DNA from: Phycisphaerales bacterium
GTDB taxonomy: Bacteria; Planctomycetota; Phycisphaerae; Phycisphaerales; UBA1924
Direction of reading: 5' to 3'
Assembly (NCBI GenBank): GCA_020853975.1
Contig: JADYXW010000041.1
Location: 1 to 64,000 of the forward strand
DNA: 64,000 nucleotides
Part shown: one piece after another, positions 33,768 through 42,880 of the stretch
Layout of the letters: each line of letters opens with the position of its first letter
Numbering within the stretch: the first letter of the stretch is position 1
Program-made: the position numbers and the translations under genes
Notes under the pieces: model-generated
The model's input: the letters and a program-made list of their open reading frames with translations, nothing else
What the model was told of the DNA's origin: nothing
Databases searched by the model: none

Positions 33768-34835
33768 ATGCGGCTGATTCTTGCCAACCCCCGGGGCTTC
33801 TGCGCCGGGGTACACATGGCCATCGACGTGGTTGACCAGGTGCTCGACCTTTTCCCGGGCGAGGATCTCTATGTCTACCACGAAATCGTCCACAACCGGC
33901 ACGTCGTGGGGCGGTTCATCTCGCGGGGTGTGAAGTTCGTTGACGACGTGGACGAGGTGCCAACCGGCAAGATTGTGGTGTTCTCCGCCCATGGCATCCC
34001 CCCGGACGTCCGCGCCAGGGCCCGGGCCCGTGGGCTGACCGCGATCGACGCGACGTGCCCCCTGGTCACCAAGGTGCATGCGGAGGCCGTGCGTTACGCT
34101 CGCCAGGGGTACCAGGTACTGCTTGTGGGACACAAGAACCACCAGGAGGTCATCGGCACTACGGGAGAGGCGCCGAACGCGACGCAGGTTGTCGAGAGTC
34201 CCGACGACATCCCCGGGCTCACGATCCGCGACCCGGAGAAGCTTGTGTACCTCACGCAGACGACGCTCTCGACCGACGACGCCGGTCTCATCATCGACGC
34301 GCTCAAGCGGGCGTTCCCGGCCATCAAGGCCCCGCCGAGCGAGGACATCTGCTACGCGACGACGAACCGGCAGCACGCGGTGCGGACCATCGCGCCGGAA
34401 TGCGACCTTGTGCTTGTCATCGGCTCGAAGAACTCCTCGAACTCGGTGCGCCTGACCGAGATCGCCTCGAACGTCGGCACGCCGGCCAGGCTGCTGGACG
34501 ACGTCTCCGAGGTCGACTGGTCGTGGTTCGATACCGGCGGTGAGACCGTGCTCGTGACCGCCGGCGCTTCCGCGCCGGAGGACCTGGTCGCGAGCCTTTG
34601 CCGAACGATCCTGGCGAGGTTCGGCGGGACCATCGAGACCCGCGACGTGTTCGACGAGGACGTCGAGTTCGCACAGCCGGGCGCTCTGAGGAAGCTGATG
34701 ACGGACCGCGGGATCGACCCTCGCTCGCGGCGGCTTCGCGTCTCCGCCCCTGTCGTGACGGCGGACGCCTACGGGGCGGTTCCGCTGACGGTGAGCGCGA
34801 CAAGAGCACGCAGCCCCAGTACCGGGCAGGCCTGA
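33768..34835 (+). CDS. ispH: 4-hydroxy-3-methylbut-2-enyl diphosphate reductase
   Basis: IspH is the last enzyme of the MEP pathway. It reduces HMBPP to IPP and DMAPP with a [4Fe-4S] cluster. The three cluster cysteines are visible in NPRGFCAGVHMAI, IDATCPLVTKVH and ECDLVLVIG-adjacent DICYATTNRQHAV; substrate-binding segments include YVYHEIVHNRHVV, VVFSAHGI and GSKNSSNSVRL. Length (355) is slightly above the usual 310-320 because of a C-terminal extension after TRDVFDEDVEFAQP. dxs and a polyprenyl synthase are encoded 13-15 kb away in the window. The rlmN gene follows by 44 bases. Confidence 0.96.
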   Translation: MRLILANPRGFCAGVHMAIDVVDQVLDLFPGEDLYVYHEIVHNRHVVGRFISRGVKFVDDVDEVPTGKIVVFSAHGIPPDVRARARARGLTAIDATCPLVTKVHAEAVRYARQGYQVLLVGHKNHQEVIGTTGEAPNATQVVESPDDIPGLTIRDPEKLVYLTQTTLSTDDAGLIIDALKRAFPAIKAPPSEDICYATTNRQHAVRTIAPECDLVLVIGSKNSSNSVRLTEIASNVGTPARLLDDVSEVDWSWFDTGGETVLVTAGASAPEDLVASLCRTILARFGGTIETRDVFDEDVEFAQPGALRKLMTDRGIDPRSRRLRVSAPVVTADAYGAVPLTVSATRARSPSTGQA

Positions 34836-34879
34836 CAACACCTAAGCAGAGCACGGAGCGCCCGCGGCGTCGCGAAACC

Positions 34880-36061
34880 ATGAAGCACCCGACACAGCAC
34901 ATCTTCGAGTTCACGCCGGAATCCCTGGGCGCCTGGTGCGAGACCCGCCGCATGCCCAAGTTCAGAGGCAAGCAGATCCTCGAGTGGGTCTACGAGAAGG
35001 GGACGATCGACCCCGGGGCGATGTCGAACTTGTCCAAGCTCGATCAGACGACGCTCGCGCGGGACATGACGTTTCTGTCGGGGCGGACGCTGCGCCAGCA
35101 AGCCGCGACCGACGGTACCCAGAAGCTGCTCATCGAGTGGGACGATCACCAGACGCCCCAACCGGTCCGCACGCTGGAGGTCGCGCCGCCTTCTCCCCTT
35201 GCCATCGCGGGGCAGGAGCAGGGCGACCCTTCACGACAGACCGAGTGCGTGATGATCCCGAGCCTTGCCAACGAGCGAGAGCCCGAGGACGACGACGGCT
35301 CGCGCCGGGCGCCACGATTCACCGCGTGCATCTCGTCGCAGGTCGGGTGCCCGGTGGGATGCCGCTTCTGCGCGTCCGGGCTCACGGGGCTTGACGCCAA
35401 CCTCTCCGCCGGACGCATCGTCGAGCAGGTGTGGCGCCTCGCACGTCTGAAGGGCGTGAGGCGGATCACGAACGTGGTGTTCATGGGCATGGGTGAACCC
35501 CTGAGCAACCTTGCCGCCGTGATCCCCGCGGTCAGGACGATCACGTCCCTGTGGGGGCCGGGCATCTCGGCCCGCAAAGTGACGATCTCCACGGTCGGTC
35601 TGCCAAAGGCCATCCAGCGCCTGTCGGAGCAGCTTGACCTGCCCGTGACGCTCGCACTCTCGCTGCACGCGCCGAACGACGAGCTGCGGCGAAAGCTGAT
35701 CCCGTGGGCCGAGTACACAACGATCGCGGAGTTGCTCGCGGCGTGCCGCGCGTGGTTCGAGAGGACGGGCCGCGAGATCACTCTGGAGTACACGCTGCTG
35801 CGCGGGGTGAACGACCGGCCCGAGCACGCGAGGCAGCTTTCGGAACTCGCCCGGACACTCCGGGCCAACGTGAATCTGATCCGGTACAACGAAGTCGCGG
35901 GGACGGAGTTTGAGCGCCCGCGAGACGAGGACGTACTGGCGTTCCAGAAGGTGCTGCGGGGGGCGAACATCAACGTGCACATACGGGCCAGCCGCGGGCG
36001 GGACATCGCCGCCGCGTGCGGGCAGCTCCGGCACGAGAACACGTCCAAGGCCGGGGCATGA
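34880..36061 (+). CDS. rlmN: Dual-specificity RNA methyltransferase RlmN
   Basis: A radical-SAM enzyme that methylates C2 of A2503 in 23S rRNA and A37 of some tRNAs. The cluster motif is C157, C161 and C164 in CPVGCRFCASG. Downstream are NVVFMGMGEPLSN, the SAM-binding VTISTVGLP and HAPNDELRRKLIP. The second catalytic cysteine is likely the one in IAAACGQLR near the C-terminus. At 393 residues it is slightly long, owing to a charged insertion of about 45 residues before the radical-SAM core (EREPEDDDGSRRAP). The ATG at 34880 matches the family N-terminus (FRGKQILEWVYEKG). It overlaps the next gene by ATGA. Confidence 0.95.
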   Translation: MKHPTQHIFEFTPESLGAWCETRRMPKFRGKQILEWVYEKGTIDPGAMSNLSKLDQTTLARDMTFLSGRTLRQQAATDGTQKLLIEWDDHQTPQPVRTLEVAPPSPLAIAGQEQGDPSRQTECVMIPSLANEREPEDDDGSRRAPRFTACISSQVGCPVGCRFCASGLTGLDANLSAGRIVEQVWRLARLKGVRRITNVVFMGMGEPLSNLAAVIPAVRTITSLWGPGISARKVTISTVGLPKAIQRLSEQLDLPVTLALSLHAPNDELRRKLIPWAEYTTIAELLAACRAWFERTGREITLEYTLLRGVNDRPEHARQLSELARTLRANVNLIRYNEVAGTEFERPRDEDVLAFQKVLRGANINVHIRASRGRDIAAACGQLRHENTSKAGA

Positions 36062-36810
36062 GCGATCCGGGCATGAGGCCGTTCGGGCCCGAGCACCTCG
36101 GGGCGCTCGCGTGGACACTGCCGCTGATGGTCGGGTCGTCCTGGCTTGGGAGGCGGTGGCTCCGTCGCGCCTCTGAGGGGCGTGACTCGCGTGGCCTGGC
36201 AAAGGAGCGATTGCTCTGCGCCTGGTGGGGCGCGGGGGTGGTCGCCATCAACATCGCCTCGATCGCGTACTGGCTCATGCCCGGGCGGTACGACGTCAGG
36301 ACAAGTTTGCCCCTGCAGCTGTGCGATCTGGCTTGCCTCATGACGCCGCTGGTGTTCATGACAAGGTGGCGCCTGCCCCGGGCTCTGGTGTACTTCTGGG
36401 GGATCGGGCTCTCGACGCAGGCGTTTGTGACTCCGACACTCGACGAACCGCCCCCCTCGGCGCGGTACTGGCTGTTCTGGCTCGTGCATCTCGCCATCGT
36501 GGGCAGCGCCGTCTACGACCTGGCGGTCCGGCGGTTCAGACCAACCTGGCGCGAGCTTATCTGGGTGCTCTGCGTCACCATCACCTGGGCCGCGCTCATG
36601 GTGTGGCTGAACGAATCGCTGGGGAGTAACTACGGGTACGTCGGGCGGGGAGACGCGAGTTCCCCCACCATCGTCGACCTCCTCGGTCCATGGCCGGCGC
36701 GGGTGCTGATCATGGGCATCATCGGCTCGGGAATGTTCGTGTGCCTGTGGGGCGTGTGGCCTCTCTGGGCGCGGCTGCGCCCCGGGCATCGCGCCCCTGG
36801 GGCACGCTAG
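36058..36810 (+). CDS. YwaF/TIGR02206-like integral membrane protein
   Basis: The 250-residue protein has about seven membrane segments and the family-typical LPLQLCDLACLMTPLVFMTRW followed by ALVYFWGIGLSTQAFVTPTL. A later segment reads NESLGSNYGYVGRGD. The YwaF/TIGR02206 family has no established function. The ATG at 36058 overlaps the rlmN stop by four bases, indicating coupled translation. Confidence 0.8.
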   Translation: MSDPGMRPFGPEHLGALAWTLPLMVGSSWLGRRWLRRASEGRDSRGLAKERLLCAWWGAGVVAINIASIAYWLMPGRYDVRTSLPLQLCDLACLMTPLVFMTRWRLPRALVYFWGIGLSTQAFVTPTLDEPPPSARYWLFWLVHLAIVGSAVYDLAVRRFRPTWRELIWVLCVTITWAALMVWLNESLGSNYGYVGRGDASSPTIVDLLGPWPARVLIMGIIGSGMFVCLWGVWPLWARLRPGHRAPGAR

Positions 36811-36822
36811 ACTGCGCCCCGA

Positions 36823-37974
36823 ATGACCCGGCTCGTGCTCGGACTCATCCCGCTCGCGTTCCTGCTCGCATGGCCCCTCACGGTGATCGTGCGCAGGATC
36901 AGCGCATCGCTCGGCGCTATGGACGCCGCGGGTGTCGAAGGGCAGGTCAAGGCGGCACCCCGGCGCGTGCCAAACACCGGGGGCGTCGCGATCTTCCTGG
37001 CGATTGCGGCCCCGATCGTGCTGGGGCTCTGGTTCCTCGCCCCGATGGGCGCCTCTTCCGACACCGAGTGGCAGGAAGAACCCGGGCTGATCCCGGTCGA
37101 CCTCTACGAGCACCTGCCACGCCTCGCGCACTCGGCGGACACGGCGCTGCTCCTCGTCGGGTGCCTGGCGGCCCTGCACGTGCTGGGGCTCATCGACGAC
37201 CGCCGCCCCCTGGGGCCATTCGTCAAGCTTGGGGTCATGACGGCGGTAGCCGCAGCGGTCCCCCTGCTCTCTCCAGAGACGCGGATGCTGACGATGCTCG
37301 ATGCGCACGCGGGAGGCTCGTGGCTGTCCATTGCGCTCACGGTACTCTGGCTGCTGGTGGTGACAAACGCGATGAACTTCATGGACAACATGGACGGGCT
37401 CACCGCCGGGACCGCGGGGATCGCGTCCGCCTGCTTCCTTGCCGCTGCCATCCTGCACCAGCAGTGGTTTGTCGGCGCGTGCCTCGCACTGCTGGTGGGC
37501 GCGTGCGCGGGCTTCCTCGTGCTGAACTATCCGCCCGCGAAGATCTTCATGGGCGACGGGGGTTCGCTGGTCATCGGATTCCTGCTCGGGTTCCTGACGA
37601 TCCGTACGACGTATGTTCCCGACGCCTTCGCCGGAATGCTCGCGGGCCGGTGGTACGGCGTGTTCATGCCCCTGTGCGTGCTCGCGGTCCCGATCTATGA
37701 CTTCGTGAGCGTGGTGGTCATCAGGCTCAGCCAGGGCCGTAGTCCGTTCGTGGGGGACATGCAGCACCTCTCTCACCGGCTGGTCGGGATGGGCCTCTCA
37801 AAGCGTGCGTCGGTGATGGTCATCTGGGGCCTCACGCTCGTGACGGGCATTTCGGGGATCGTGCTGGGCGGGCTCGCGCCCTGGCAGGCAGCCCTCGTGG
37901 GGGGACAGGTGCTGGTCATTCTCGGGCTCATCGCCGCGTTTGAGTTCGCCCGGTCGCGGGGTACCTCGGCATGA
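36823..37974 (+). CDS. WecA/MraY-family polyprenyl-phosphate sugar-1-phosphate transferase
   Basis: This integral membrane enzyme (383 residues, about ten segments) would transfer a sugar-1-phosphate from a UDP-sugar to undecaprenyl phosphate, the first step of a surface polysaccharide. Family motifs are RRVPNTGGVAIF, LGLIDDRR (catalytic Asp pair), NAMNFMDNMDGLTAG, NYPPAKIFMGDGGS and the HIP-type loop MQHLSHRLVGMG. The last motif and overall plan fit WecA/TagO better than MraY. It overlaps the O-antigen ligase-like gene by ATGA, which supports a polysaccharide role. A TAGACT hexamer lies 9 bases before the ATG. Confidence 0.9.
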   Translation: MTRLVLGLIPLAFLLAWPLTVIVRRISASLGAMDAAGVEGQVKAAPRRVPNTGGVAIFLAIAAPIVLGLWFLAPMGASSDTEWQEEPGLIPVDLYEHLPRLAHSADTALLLVGCLAALHVLGLIDDRRPLGPFVKLGVMTAVAAAVPLLSPETRMLTMLDAHAGGSWLSIALTVLWLLVVTNAMNFMDNMDGLTAGTAGIASACFLAAAILHQQWFVGACLALLVGACAGFLVLNYPPAKIFMGDGGSLVIGFLLGFLTIRTTYVPDAFAGMLAGRWYGVFMPLCVLAVPIYDFVSVVVIRLSQGRSPFVGDMQHLSHRLVGMGLSKRASVMVIWGLTLVTGISGIVLGGLAPWQAALVGGQVLVILGLIAAFEFARSRGTSA

Positions 37975-40334
37975 AGGGCGTGTCGAGCGATCCCGCTCGG
38001 GGCACGCCCGGCCGGGCGGCGTTCGGCGCCGCGGCACTCCTCGTCGGGTGCGTCTGGGTGCGAATGACGACGTCGCACGACTTCTTCCCCGCCTGGGGCG
38101 GCGACCCGCTGACCACCGAGTCCCCGATCCTGGGTCTCACACCCGCCGCGTCGCTCGCGCTGGACGCCATTACGACCCTCGCATCGATGCTGTTGCTCGC
38201 GGCGATGCGAGCGAGGGGGATCGTGCTGCCTTGGTGGGAGCACGCACTCGCGGCTGCGGGATGGATCGCCGTCACGCTCCACGCGTGGATGCTCGGCCCC
38301 GGGGGCGATATGCAGGGGCTGCTGCTCGGGGGGACCTGGTGCTCGGGCATCGCGGCGGCCCTGGCGGCGAGGTGCGCCGCGCGGGACGCCACGCTCCGCA
38401 ACCTCGTTTTCGCGGGGCTGCTTGCTGCGATCGGCCCGCTGTTCCTGCGGGGGCTTGCGCAGGTCTACATCGAGCATCCGATGCTGCTGGAGACGTATCG
38501 CGCCGATCGGGCGGCGATCCTCGGATCCCACGGCTGGACGGAAGATTCGCCCATGGCCCGCGCGTACGAACGCCGGCTGCTGCAGTCGGAGGCGACGGGC
38601 TGGTTCGGTATGGCGAACGTCTACGCGTCGGTCGCCGCGGCAACGCTCGCTGCGTTGTTCGCGCTGCTGGTCGCGGCGGCGCGGTCTCGGGCCACGCGGA
38701 GCGGGCTGCTCGCCGCGGCGCCCGGGCTCGGGGCGCTCATGGCGGCCGGCTCGCTGGCGTACGCGAAGTCCAAGGGCGGGGCGGGGGCGTTCGCGTTGGG
38801 CTTTCTCATGGTGGTGCTGGCGCACGTGGGCCCGCGCGTGCTGGGGTTGGCGCGGGGCCGCTGGGCCTCGATCGTGGGAATCGGCGCCCCGGTGCTGGTC
38901 CTGCTGATGGTGGTCGCGCGGGGCCTCGTGGGGATTCGGTTCGGTGAGCTCAGCCTGCTCTTCCGCTGGTTCTACATCGAGGGGGCGGTTCGGGTCTGGC
39001 TCGACCGGCCTCTGCTGGGGGTGGGCCCGACGGGGTTCAAGGCGGCGTACACGCTGCTGAAGCCCCCGATCGCTCCGGAGGACGTCAGCAGCCCACACTC
39101 GATCCTGTTCGACTACGCCGCGACGCTTGGTGTGGGTGGGATGGCCTGGGGGGCGCTCTTCCTCGCGTGGATGCGGACCGCAGGGAAGCAGCTCTTCGGA
39201 GAGCCGCCCCAGTCGAGCGGCCTCCCGCCGCTTCGCCTGCACGGAGGTGTGTTGATTCTGTCCATGGTGGGTGCCACGCTGGTGGGCTCTCTGCTGGAGC
39301 GTGCGGTCGCGACGCCCGAGATGGGCCTGGTCAGGATCGGCGGGCTCGTGCTGGCATCGCTCATCGGGGTCGGCGTGCTCACGGTGCTGGCGGATGACCG
39401 GATGCCCCGCGCGAGGCTAGCCCTGGCCGCGGCGGCCGTCACCGCCGGCTCGCACGCCCAGATCGAGCTCACGTCCATCTCGCCCGGGAGCGTGGCGTGG
39501 CTGCTGGCGATCGTGGCGTGCGGGGCGCCCACCTGGGACACCAAGGCTGTGCCCCGCGTGCCCTGGGCTTTGTGGTGGCTCGCACCGGCGTGCCTGCTGG
39601 CCGTGATCGCGGTCCGGCGGGGATGGCGATGGGAAGCCCCGCTCCGCCTCGCGTATGAGTCTGTCGCGCCTGTCGCCGACATGGACGCCCGACTGAGAGA
39701 CCTCGCGACCCGGCCCCGGGCGGATGATTCCCCCCGCCGGATCATCGCGGACCTTGGAGCGGCGCTCGGAGAGCCCGAGCTCGAGCGGCGTGCACTGACG
39801 GGCGAGGACGTCACGGCGGCGATGCTCCGGCTTCGACTCAGAGCGACGGGGCAAGCAACGTCGCACCTTGCCATCGCCCTGGACCGGGAGCCACGTGACT
39901 TCCAGACCTGGCAGGCGCTCACCCGGCTGTTGCTCGTCAGGCTCGGCGACCTGCGGCAGGCCGGTGCGGAGGGCGAGTCGCTCGACGAGGCTCTCGCCCG
40001 CGTGCGCAAAGCCCTCGACGAGTACCGCGGACCGGTGGACGCGGCATCCCAGGGCTGGCGCGCGACGATGCACCACTCGCTCTCCCAGATGTTGCCATCC
40101 GAGGACGACCTGCGACTGGCGGTCCGAGATTGGGAGGAAGCGGCGGCCCTGGCCCCGCACGGGGTACTCATCCCCATGTCACTCGCCAGGGCCAACGCTC
40201 TGCTCGGAGAGACCGTTCACGCCCGCGAGTGGGCCTCACGGGCACTCGAGAATCATGCCAAGATGGCTCTGGACCCCCTCCAGGGGCTCACGGAGGCCCA
40301 GGTAGTCGAAATGAGGGGCTTGGCAGGGCGCTAG
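37971..40334 (+). CDS. O-antigen ligase/polymerase-like membrane protein with TPR-like tail
   Basis: The 787-residue protein has ten or more membrane segments in its first 560 residues. It carries the Wzy_C/O-antigen ligase core: LLFRWFYIEGAVRVWLDRPLLGVGPTGFKAAY followed by SSPHSILFDYAATLGVGG, with the conserved histidine loop. The last 200 residues are soluble and helical with TPR-like units (LARANALLGETVHAREWASRALENHAK). It would join lipid-linked glycans to an acceptor or polymerise them. It overlaps the WecA-like gene by 4 bases, so the two likely act in one pathway. Confidence 0.85.
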   Translation: MKGVSSDPARGTPGRAAFGAAALLVGCVWVRMTTSHDFFPAWGGDPLTTESPILGLTPAASLALDAITTLASMLLLAAMRARGIVLPWWEHALAAAGWIAVTLHAWMLGPGGDMQGLLLGGTWCSGIAAALAARCAARDATLRNLVFAGLLAAIGPLFLRGLAQVYIEHPMLLETYRADRAAILGSHGWTEDSPMARAYERRLLQSEATGWFGMANVYASVAAATLAALFALLVAAARSRATRSGLLAAAPGLGALMAAGSLAYAKSKGGAGAFALGFLMVVLAHVGPRVLGLARGRWASIVGIGAPVLVLLMVVARGLVGIRFGELSLLFRWFYIEGAVRVWLDRPLLGVGPTGFKAAYTLLKPPIAPEDVSSPHSILFDYAATLGVGGMAWGALFLAWMRTAGKQLFGEPPQSSGLPPLRLHGGVLILSMVGATLVGSLLERAVATPEMGLVRIGGLVLASLIGVGVLTVLADDRMPRARLALAAAAVTAGSHAQIELTSISPGSVAWLLAIVACGAPTWDTKAVPRVPWALWWLAPACLLAVIAVRRGWRWEAPLRLAYESVAPVADMDARLRDLATRPRADDSPRRIIADLGAALGEPELERRALTGEDVTAAMLRLRLRATGQATSHLAIALDREPRDFQTWQALTRLLLVRLGDLRQAGAEGESLDEALARVRKALDEYRGPVDAASQGWRATMHHSLSQMLPSEDDLRLAVRDWEEAAALAPHGVLIPMSLARANALLGETVHAREWASRALENHAKMALDPLQGLTEAQVVEMRGLAGR

Positions 40335-40372
40335 GGGGCATGGGGAAAGGCAAGTGGCGACTGCTCCCGGGC

Positions 40373-40400
40373 TTGATTCGCGGCCCGCTGCTTCTACTAT
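40373..40400 (+). promoter_or_regulatory. Candidate sigma-70-type promoter of fusA
   Basis: TTGATT (40373-40378) and TACTAT (40395-40400) are separated by 16 bases, a good vegetative promoter match in an otherwise GC-rich spacer. Confidence 0.55.
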
Positions 40401-40412
40401 TGTCCTCCCCGT

Positions 40413-40505
40413 ATGAAGGGCAAACATCGCCTCGGGCCGAGCGGCCCGAATGCGGGGACGGAGCCCGGCCAGATGGACGAGGAAGAAGAAATCGAGCCGC
40501 ACTAG
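40413..40505 (+). CDS. Possible 30-aa leader ORF upstream of fusA
   Basis: An ATG 12 bases after the candidate -10 opens a 30-codon frame ending in TAG. The peptide starts MKGKHRLGP and ends DEEEEIEPH, with a Gly/Pro-rich middle. There is no Shine-Dalgarno, and a hairpin lies inside it. It may be a leader peptide or chance; no family is recognisable. Confidence 0.25.
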   Translation: MKGKHRLGPSGPNAGTEPGQMDEEEEIEPH

Positions 40506-40667
40506 TTTCCTCGTCCACGTGCGCGTGGACCCGACCGTTCTCCCGCTTCACTCAAGCAGTTTTCCGCCCCAGAACCGTTCCGGGGCCGCGTTCTCCGAAC
40601 CAGCACCCGCCGAGGACGGCCCGACAACGCGTCGGCCGGGCGATCGGCAAACCCTGACGAGCGACCC

Positions 40668-42800
40668 ATGCCCACCGACCTCTCGAAAATTCGCAACATC
40701 GGCATCTGCGCCCACATCGACGCCGGCAAGACCACCGTGTCCGAGCGCATCCTGTACTACACCGGCAAGAACTACAAGATCGGCGAGGTGCACGAGGGCA
40801 CCGCGACGATGGACTTCCTGCAGGACGAGCAGGAGCGGGGCATTACGATCCAGTCCGCCGCGACGACCTGCCCGTGGACGCGGCACGGCGATGAGTACAA
40901 GATCAACCTGATCGACACACCCGGCCACGTGGACTTCACCATCGAGGTGGAGCGTTCGCTCCGCGTGCTCGACGGCGCCGTCGCGGTGTTCGACGGCAAG
41001 GAAGGCGTGGAGGCGCAGTCCGAGACCGTGTGGCGCCAGGCCGACCGCTACCGGGTGCCCCGCATCTGCTTCATCAACAAGATGGACAAGGTCGGCGCGT
41101 CCTTTGAGTTCTCCTTCGGCACGATCAAGAGCCGCCTGGGTGCCAACGGCATCCCGATCCAGTACCCGGTGGGCACGGGACATGCCTTCAGCGCCATCAT
41201 CGACCTCGTGAAGATGAGGGCGTTCTTCTTCGAGGGCGAGAAGGGCGAGACGATGGTCGAGAAGGCCATCCCCGACGCCGAGATCGAGACCGCCAAGCAG
41301 TGGCGTCACGACATGATCGAAAAGATCTCCGAGCTCGACGACGATCTCATGGGCATGTACCTCGAGGGCAAGGAGCCCAGCAACGAGCAGCTCGTCGCGA
41401 CCCTCCGCAGGGCGACCGTCGAGCGCCGCTGCTACCCCGTGATGTGCGGCGCAGCGCTGCGGAACATGGGCGTGCAGCTCCTGCTGGACGCTGTCATCGA
41501 CTACCTCCCCTCGCCGAACGAGAAGCCGGAGGTCGAGGGCACCGATCCCCGCGACAAGGAAGTGAAGATGACCCGCCCGCACGACAAGGAAGCCCCCTTC
41601 TCGGCGCTGGTGTTCAAGGTCGTCTCCGACACGCACGGCGATCTCACCTACGTGCGCGTCTACTCGGGCACGCTCACAAAGGGCACGCGCCTGCTCAACC
41701 CCGGCAACAACAAGAAGGAGAACGCCAGTCGCATCTTCGAGATGCACGCCCAGAATCGAATCCCGCTGGAAGAGGTCAGTGCGGGCAACATCGTCGCGGT
41801 GGTCGGCATCAAGGACTCGTACACGGGCGACACCCTGTGCGACCCGGACAAGCCGATCATCCTCGAGCGGATGCACTTCCCCGAGCCCGTGATCAGCATG
41901 TCGATCGAGCCCAAGGGCTCGGACGACAAGCGCCGCCTGTCCGACGCGCTCGCAACCATCCGGCGCGAGGACCCCTCGTTCCGATACTCATACGACGACG
42001 AGACCGGCCAGACCATCATCTCGGGCATGGGCGAGCTGCACCTGGACATCATCCGCACCAAGATCGTGCGCGACATGAAGATCAACGTCGAGGTCGGCAA
42101 GCCCAAGGTCTCCTACCGCGAGACGATCACCAAGAAGGCCGAGTACGTCCGCGGGCTGCACAAGAAGCAGTCGGGCGGCCGGGGCCAGTTCGGCGACGTC
42201 ATCATCCACCTCGAACCCTTCACCGCGGAGCAGGCCGCGGCCGAGGAGCTGGACTTCGAGGACAACATCGCGGTCGAGAACGCCATCGTGGGAGGCTCGA
42301 TCCCCAAGGAGTTCATCAAGCCCGCGATGGACGGCATCCGCCAGACCGCCAAGACCGGCGTCAAGTTCGGCTACCCCATGATCAACATCAAGGTCACGAT
42401 CGTCGACGGCTCGTCGCACGACGTTGACTCCTCACAGGTCGCCTTCGAGCTCGCTGGCCGTCTCGCGCTCATCGCGGCGGCTGACCAGGCCGGCCCCGTC
42501 CTCCTCGAGCCCATCATGAAGGTCGTCGTGACCGTGCCCGATGAGTACCTGGGCAACATCACGGGCGACATCTCCTCTCGTCGCGGCATGATCGTCAACA
42601 CCGACGACCGTGGCGTCGTGAAGATGGTCAACGCCGAGATCCCGCTCTCCGAGCTCTTCGGCTACACCACCGATATCCGCGGCATGTCCCAGGGCCGGGC
42701 CAGCGCGACCATGGAGTTCCTCGAGTACCGCCAGATGCCCAACAGCATGATGAAGGAAGTGCTGGAGGCTCAGGCGGGCGGCGGCAAAGACAAGAAGTAA
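40668..42800 (+). CDS. fusA: Translation elongation factor G
   Basis: EF-G is the GTPase that drives ribosomal translocation and, with RRF, recycling. The 710-residue length is standard. Motifs are G1 AHIDAGKTT, the switch region with EQERGITIQSAATT, G3 DTPGHVDFT and G4 NKMDKVG. Domain II has the GNIVAVVG strand, domain IV GRGQFGDVIIHLEP, and domain V LLEPIMKVVVTVPDEYLG. Unlike the common str operon (rpsL-rpsG-fusA-tuf), it is alone here, with its own promoter and a strong terminator. Whether a second EF-G paralogue exists cannot be told from this window. Confidence 0.96.
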   Translation: MPTDLSKIRNIGICAHIDAGKTTVSERILYYTGKNYKIGEVHEGTATMDFLQDEQERGITIQSAATTCPWTRHGDEYKINLIDTPGHVDFTIEVERSLRVLDGAVAVFDGKEGVEAQSETVWRQADRYRVPRICFINKMDKVGASFEFSFGTIKSRLGANGIPIQYPVGTGHAFSAIIDLVKMRAFFFEGEKGETMVEKAIPDAEIETAKQWRHDMIEKISELDDDLMGMYLEGKEPSNEQLVATLRRATVERRCYPVMCGAALRNMGVQLLLDAVIDYLPSPNEKPEVEGTDPRDKEVKMTRPHDKEAPFSALVFKVVSDTHGDLTYVRVYSGTLTKGTRLLNPGNNKKENASRIFEMHAQNRIPLEEVSAGNIVAVVGIKDSYTGDTLCDPDKPIILERMHFPEPVISMSIEPKGSDDKRRLSDALATIRREDPSFRYSYDDETGQTIISGMGELHLDIIRTKIVRDMKINVEVGKPKVSYRETITKKAEYVRGLHKKQSGGRGQFGDVIIHLEPFTAEQAAAEELDFEDNIAVENAIVGGSIPKEFIKPAMDGIRQTAKTGVKFGYPMINIKVTIVDGSSHDVDSSQVAFELAGRLALIAAADQAGPVLLEPIMKVVVTVPDEYLGNITGDISSRRGMIVNTDDRGVVKMVNAEIPLSELFGYTTDIRGMSQGRASATMEFLEYRQMPNSMMKEVLEAQAGGGKDKK

Positions 42801-42828
42801 GCACCTCAGGGAATGTCTCGCCACGCCA

Positions 42829-42855
42829 CGCCCCGGGCCTTCCCGGGGCGTTTTT
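42829..42855. terminator. Terminator between fusA and prpB
   Basis: A perfect 9-bp stem CGCCCCGGG/CCCGGGGCG with loop CCTT is followed by TTTTT on the plus strand. It ends fusA and could also stop transcription from prpB, which ends 26 bases away on the other strand. Confidence 0.85.
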
Positions 42856-42880
42856 CATGCGGCGCGAGCGGACAACTGGT

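Larger units (their letters stand above)
40335..40667 (+). other. fusA leader region
   Basis: This 333-base region upstream of fusA contains a candidate promoter (40373-40400) and a possible 30-codon ORF (40413-40505). It has two perfect hairpins: TCGGGCC/GGCCCGA at 40432-40449 and GTCCACG/CGTGGAC at 40513-40530. A weak stem GCTT/AAGC followed by AGTTTT lies around 40545-40565. The implied 5' leader is about 260 bases, long for this genome. Confidence 0.5.

Noticed and set aside
35146-37776. 876-aa minus-strand ORF
   Set aside because: It is antisense to rlmN, the YwaF-like gene and the WecA-like gene, all of which have clear family motifs. The composition is low-complexity Arg/His/Glu.
37773-39242. 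489-aa minus-strand ORF
   Set aside because: It is a shadow of the O-antigen ligase-like gene; Arg/Gln/His-rich with no domain.
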